A stretch of DNA of 64,000 nucleotides from Phallusia mammillata (taxonomy: Eukaryota; Chordata; Ascidiacea; Phlebobranchia; Ascidiidae): NCBI GenBank assembly GCA_003260075.1, contig QLIY01000613.1:23843-87842 (forward strand), read 5' to 3'. A program made the translations under genes and the position numbers. Positions 60,911-64,000 of the stretch are shown piece after piece. Numbering within the stretch: position 1 is the first letter of the stretch; each line of letters begins with the position of its first letter. Under the pieces are notes generated by a model, which saw nothing but the letters and a program-made list of their open reading frames with translations, searched no databases and was not told the DNA's origin.

Positions 60911-61727
60911 TTGAATGCACATGTGCTAATGTGTCGGTATTTTATACAGGAGGTAATCTAGCATAACTTCAAAGACCAAGAAAGACGATCATATAAAAGG
61001 TTGCGAGTCCTAAAATTTGGTTAATTATGCCCCCTTTTTGGTTCATAACTGTGGCCTTGCTCTGTGTCCAAGTAAAATATGTCATTTTCTTATGACAATT
61101 GCATCAACTCGTGTTCAAATTGCGGTGCGTACTTTTTGCGGGAGTTACGAGTGTTGTCAACCAACAATACAAAGAAATAACCAGGAAAAATTGCTCGCAA
61201 AAATCCTAAGCATCATTGCTTCCTTTGGCGTTGGAATGAAATACAGTTCATAGACAATGACAGGGCCATAGTTCATGCTGCAATAACGAGCCATGAAAGC
61301 ACCGTTAATCTTTATCTAATCACTCTGCAAATTAAACGTCAAAATATGTTGACCAGCGCCAAAAGTCGTAACAAATTTCAAATGCAGTGCTGTGTTGTTC
61401 AAACGTATGATTCAATGGACAGGAAGCTTAACTTTAGGGCAGCAAAAGCACCCCATGACTAACACACACTGAGTAGAGCTATGTACCAGCGTCCAATCAA
61501 GCGGGGTTAATCGCCGGAAGTTGTTCCGTTTTCATTAGCAAATTCAGCGAACGGGTGAAAAGTTGTTTTTCGCGTAAACTACGTTCACTGGACTTTTACT
61601 GTTCATGAAAGGGCTTGGTTTGCGCCGCGTTGTGTACAGCTGATTTGTGTGCGTGCGTTTGTAATTTAATTGCTCGGCGATTAAGAGTGATTGGCCCAGA
61701 TTTGTTTTAGGGTTTAGGGGTGACTTG

Positions 61728-61979
61728 ACAGAAATTGACTGTTTGACGCCGAAGTAGGAATGAGATTACAGATCAAAGATTTGCGAGTCTTTTTAGCTGA
61801 GAAGTGTATTAAATACAAGTGACTGTGTTTGAGAACATAGACCAATCCCCCCCCCCACAGAAATTGACTGTTTGACGCCGAAGTAGGAATGAGATTACAG
61901 ATCAGAGAGTAAGATTTGCGATTCTTTTAGCTAAGAAGTGTATTAAATACTAGTGAATGTGTTTGAGAACATAGACCAA
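61728..61979. repeat. Tandem duplicate flanking C10
   Basis: 61728-61846 and 61857-61979 are copies (acagaaattgactgtttgac... to ...catagaccaa), separated by C10 at 61847-61856. Small indels differ (agagagta). Confidence 0.92.
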
Positions 61980-63428
61980 ACAGTTTCTCGACATTATTAC
62001 AAACCGTTGTTCTCAAAACCTTTTATTATTGATTGGTCCTTCATGCAACTTACTTTTTGGATGTTGTTTGGTCGAAATACTTTTAGCTTTACCTCCACAC
62101 GAAATAACACTATTTTAAGTAGCACGATATTTCGACAGACTATAGGCGCGATTATAAACAAAGTGAACTGTTTTAACTTTGATGTGAGAGATATACAAGA
62201 TGGAGATATGTTAAATCAAAACGCCCTTTTTCGATCGCTGTTAAACTGCCAAGTTAAATCGCCTGGAAATCACTATTTAAAAAAACATGTTGTATCATTG
62301 TGGCAAAGATTTACAGGTCAATGGGTTATTCAGTAAACCGATACATTTGTCAGGCGTCTTTGGCACAGCAGATATCGTAGATTGGCGTTTCCTCGTTGTG
62401 TTAATAGGCCACACGACACTATAGCGTTCCACTGGCCGTTCTTTGACTCGCCTTATCCGGTGTCTCTGCTCCTAATCGTCTCGAACTTCGAAAACGTCTT
62501 GCAAAGAGAAGGTTAACGATTTCCACACGCTGCTAACGAGCTTGGAAAACCATGTCGTCCCGCGCAGTAAACGTTTTTTTGCGCCTTCTTCAGTGTGATA
62601 GTGTCAAATGGATGCGTCAGTTCGGCTGTCAATCACGTTTGATTGATGGATGTGTTATCCGGGAACGAAGTTTAATTAGGCGTACTGGCCAGTTGCAAGA
62701 TGTTGTTTTCCAAGATGTGTTAATGCCAGCAGTAAGGTTTGATAAAGGGTGTATTGTTTGTTAGCTACTTTTAATGAACTAGTTGCCTTAAATTAAACGT
62801 CTGTTTTAGTGGCAAAGATGGTAAATATGTAAAATTTGATAGTGATTTTTTGTAGCAAGGAAGGCAAGGCAACGTAGATCACTTTCTGAATGCATGTTTC
62901 TCCGAAGCGTGCGTCACCAAAAAGTTGTACTCTATTAAAATACGGAGTCTGATAGCTAGAAACGACAGACGGCTTTGACCTGTGCATGATTCCTCGATTG
63001 AATGAGTTACGACAGAAATAGCAAGTCGCAAGTAGAATCACTCGTTGCCACCATTGCTTGTGGACTCATTCAGGAAACGTAACGATTTCAATTGCTCAAT
63101 TGTGTTGCTTGCGTGATGACGCCTTTCCCCTATACAGTGGTTTATATTGGGAGTTCAGGGCAAATGCAGATTGGTTTTTAGTTAAAGTCAGTGTTCTTGA
63201 AGCTATAGGCAGTGGTGCTCAAACCGTTTCGTACTTGCGGCACTAATAAGCACGTTTTTTCTTCAGCTTATGGGCGTAAAAATTTAGTAAGTAGTTCATA
63301 AAGACACCTTTTGCTACTTGCAGAATTGGTGAGGCTGATTTTGGTTGAAATTAGCATCAAAATGCGGTTCTATACTGTCATACGCATCCACATTCCGTTA
63401 TCAAGTCCTAAAAATGAGATAAGAGTCT

Positions 63429-63684
63429 ACAAAAAGAGTATTATATGAATGTAAAGTGTACATGAATGTTTAAAAGTTTAACAGTTGCAAGAAAATGAGA
63501 TTTGCATTCGACATTACAACTGATTGGATTGAAAAATTGAAAAATTGTAAGCCCCCCCCCCACAAAAAGAGTATTATATGAATGTAAAGTGTACATGAAT
63601 GTTTAAAAGGTTAACAATTACAAGAAAATGAGATTTGCATTCGACATTACAACTGATTGGATTCAAAAACTGAAAAATTGTAAT
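63429..63684. repeat. Tandem duplicate flanking C10
   Basis: 63429-63551 and 63562-63684 are copies (acaaaaagagtattatatga... to ...gaaaaattgtaa), separated by C10 at 63552-63561. Confidence 0.92.
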
Positions 63685-63857
63685 CCCCCCCCCCCGTTTG
63701 ATTGATGGATGTGTTATCCGGGAACGAAGTTTAATTAGGCGTTCTGGCCAGTTGTAAGATATTGTTTTCCAAGATGTGTTAATGCCAGCAGTAAGATTCG
63801 ATAAAGGGTATATTGTTTGTTAGCTACGTTTAATGAACTAGAGGTCCTTAGATTAAG
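63685..63857. repeat. Displaced copy of 62636-62797 between C10 and C88
   Basis: After a C run at 63685-63694, the segment 63695-63857 copies 62636-62797 (cgtttgattgatggatgtgt...) about 1 kb away with scattered substitutions. It looks like a small alternative-haplotype contig. Confidence 0.88.

Positions 63858-63945
<88 letters not shown>
63858..63945. other. C88 homopolymer, probable assembly gap
   Basis: 88 consecutive C without repeated flanks. It is similar in length to the G90 at 19722-19811 but on the opposite strand. Probably a gap of estimated size. Confidence 0.65.
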
Positions 63946-63947
<2 letters not shown>

Positions 63948-64000
63948 GTGATGTTATTTGCGTGCTTGAAACAAATCACTCATGGTTATAACAATGATTG

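Larger units (their letters stand above)
52363..64000. other. Region after WASP exon 4, no gene recognised
   Basis: 11.6 kb formally in or beyond WASP intron 4. It is made of AT-rich non-coding sequence and duplicate blocks joined by C10 runs. I looked for the CRIB/GBD motif (ISxPxxFxHxxHVG), long proline codon runs and WH2/VCA motifs on the plus strand and saw none. The overlapping frames at 52896-53418 are not recognisable. A B-box-like ggttcaaatcc at 55571-55581 has no convincing tRNA around it. Confidence 0.5.

Noticed and set aside
60404-60922. 172-residue minus frame with internal repeat
   Set aside because: It crosses a C10 and two copies of the same 172-bp block, so the internal repeat is created by the duplication.
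12913-63945. CRISPR array or regularly spaced prokaryotic-type repeats
   Set aside because: The direct repeats are allelic duplicates or minisatellites in an intron-rich eukaryotic genome; there are no short repeats with unique spacers.

Overview
The window is AT-rich nuclear DNA from an animal. Genes have many small GT-AG exons, and the spaces between them are full of small DNA transposons (hAT-like MITEs with intact 8-bp target duplications, pogo/Tigger-like elements with TA sites), tRNA-derived SINE copies and minisatellites. The proteins read best against chordate families. Compact genes, a single SHIP-type gene and apparently high allelic divergence suggest a tunicate such as Ciona or Phallusia. 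That is inference; no single feature proves the species.

Five protein-coding genes can be read exon by exon. (1) About 0.3-23.1 kb, minus strand: a SHIP-type inositol 5-phosphatase with an N-terminal SH2 domain, a PH-like region, the 5-phosphatase core, a C2-like region and a tyrosine/proline-rich tail. The last exon visible looks like the start of a SAM domain, so it resembles SHIP2/INPPL1, and the gene runs off the left edge. (2) 24.9-25.5 kb, plus: a two-exon 99-residue dithiol glutaredoxin, head to head with SHIP. (3) 27.4-36.3 kb, minus: a complete 15-exon plastin/fimbrin (638 residues), convergent with the glutaredoxin. (4) 43.2-47.8 kb, plus: a complete 8-exon Cab45/SDF4 EF-hand protein (360 residues) of the secretory pathway, ending HDDL. 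(5) 51.1-52.4 kb, plus: the first four exons (WH1 domain) of a WASP/N-WASP gene, whose remaining exons I cannot find in the next 11.6 kb. SHIP, plastin and WASP all act at the phosphoinositide/actin-cortex interface, but nothing shows that they are co-regulated.

The most unusual pattern is a set of about 25 G or C homopolymers. Almost all short ones are exactly 10 bases once flanking G or C is accounted for, and most separate two near-identical copies of the neighbouring 60-350 bp. At one place a C10 stands exactly where the sister copy has 46 bp of real sequence. Three long runs (37, 90 and 88) have no flanking copy. All runs are G from 12.9 to 47.5 kb and all are C from 54.0 kb onward. I read them as assembly gaps written as a base instead of N, with unmerged alternative haplotypes placed in tandem, and an orientation flip between 47.5 and 54.0 kb. 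That flip lies next to the truncated WASP gene. Gene models in the window, notably a doubled SDF4 exon and a doubled piece of a SHIP exon, should be read with this in mind.

The stretches at 16-22, 37-43, 48-51 and 52.4-64 kb hold no gene I can support. They contain transposons, minisatellites and the gap/duplication blocks. I did not find a convincing new biological system.
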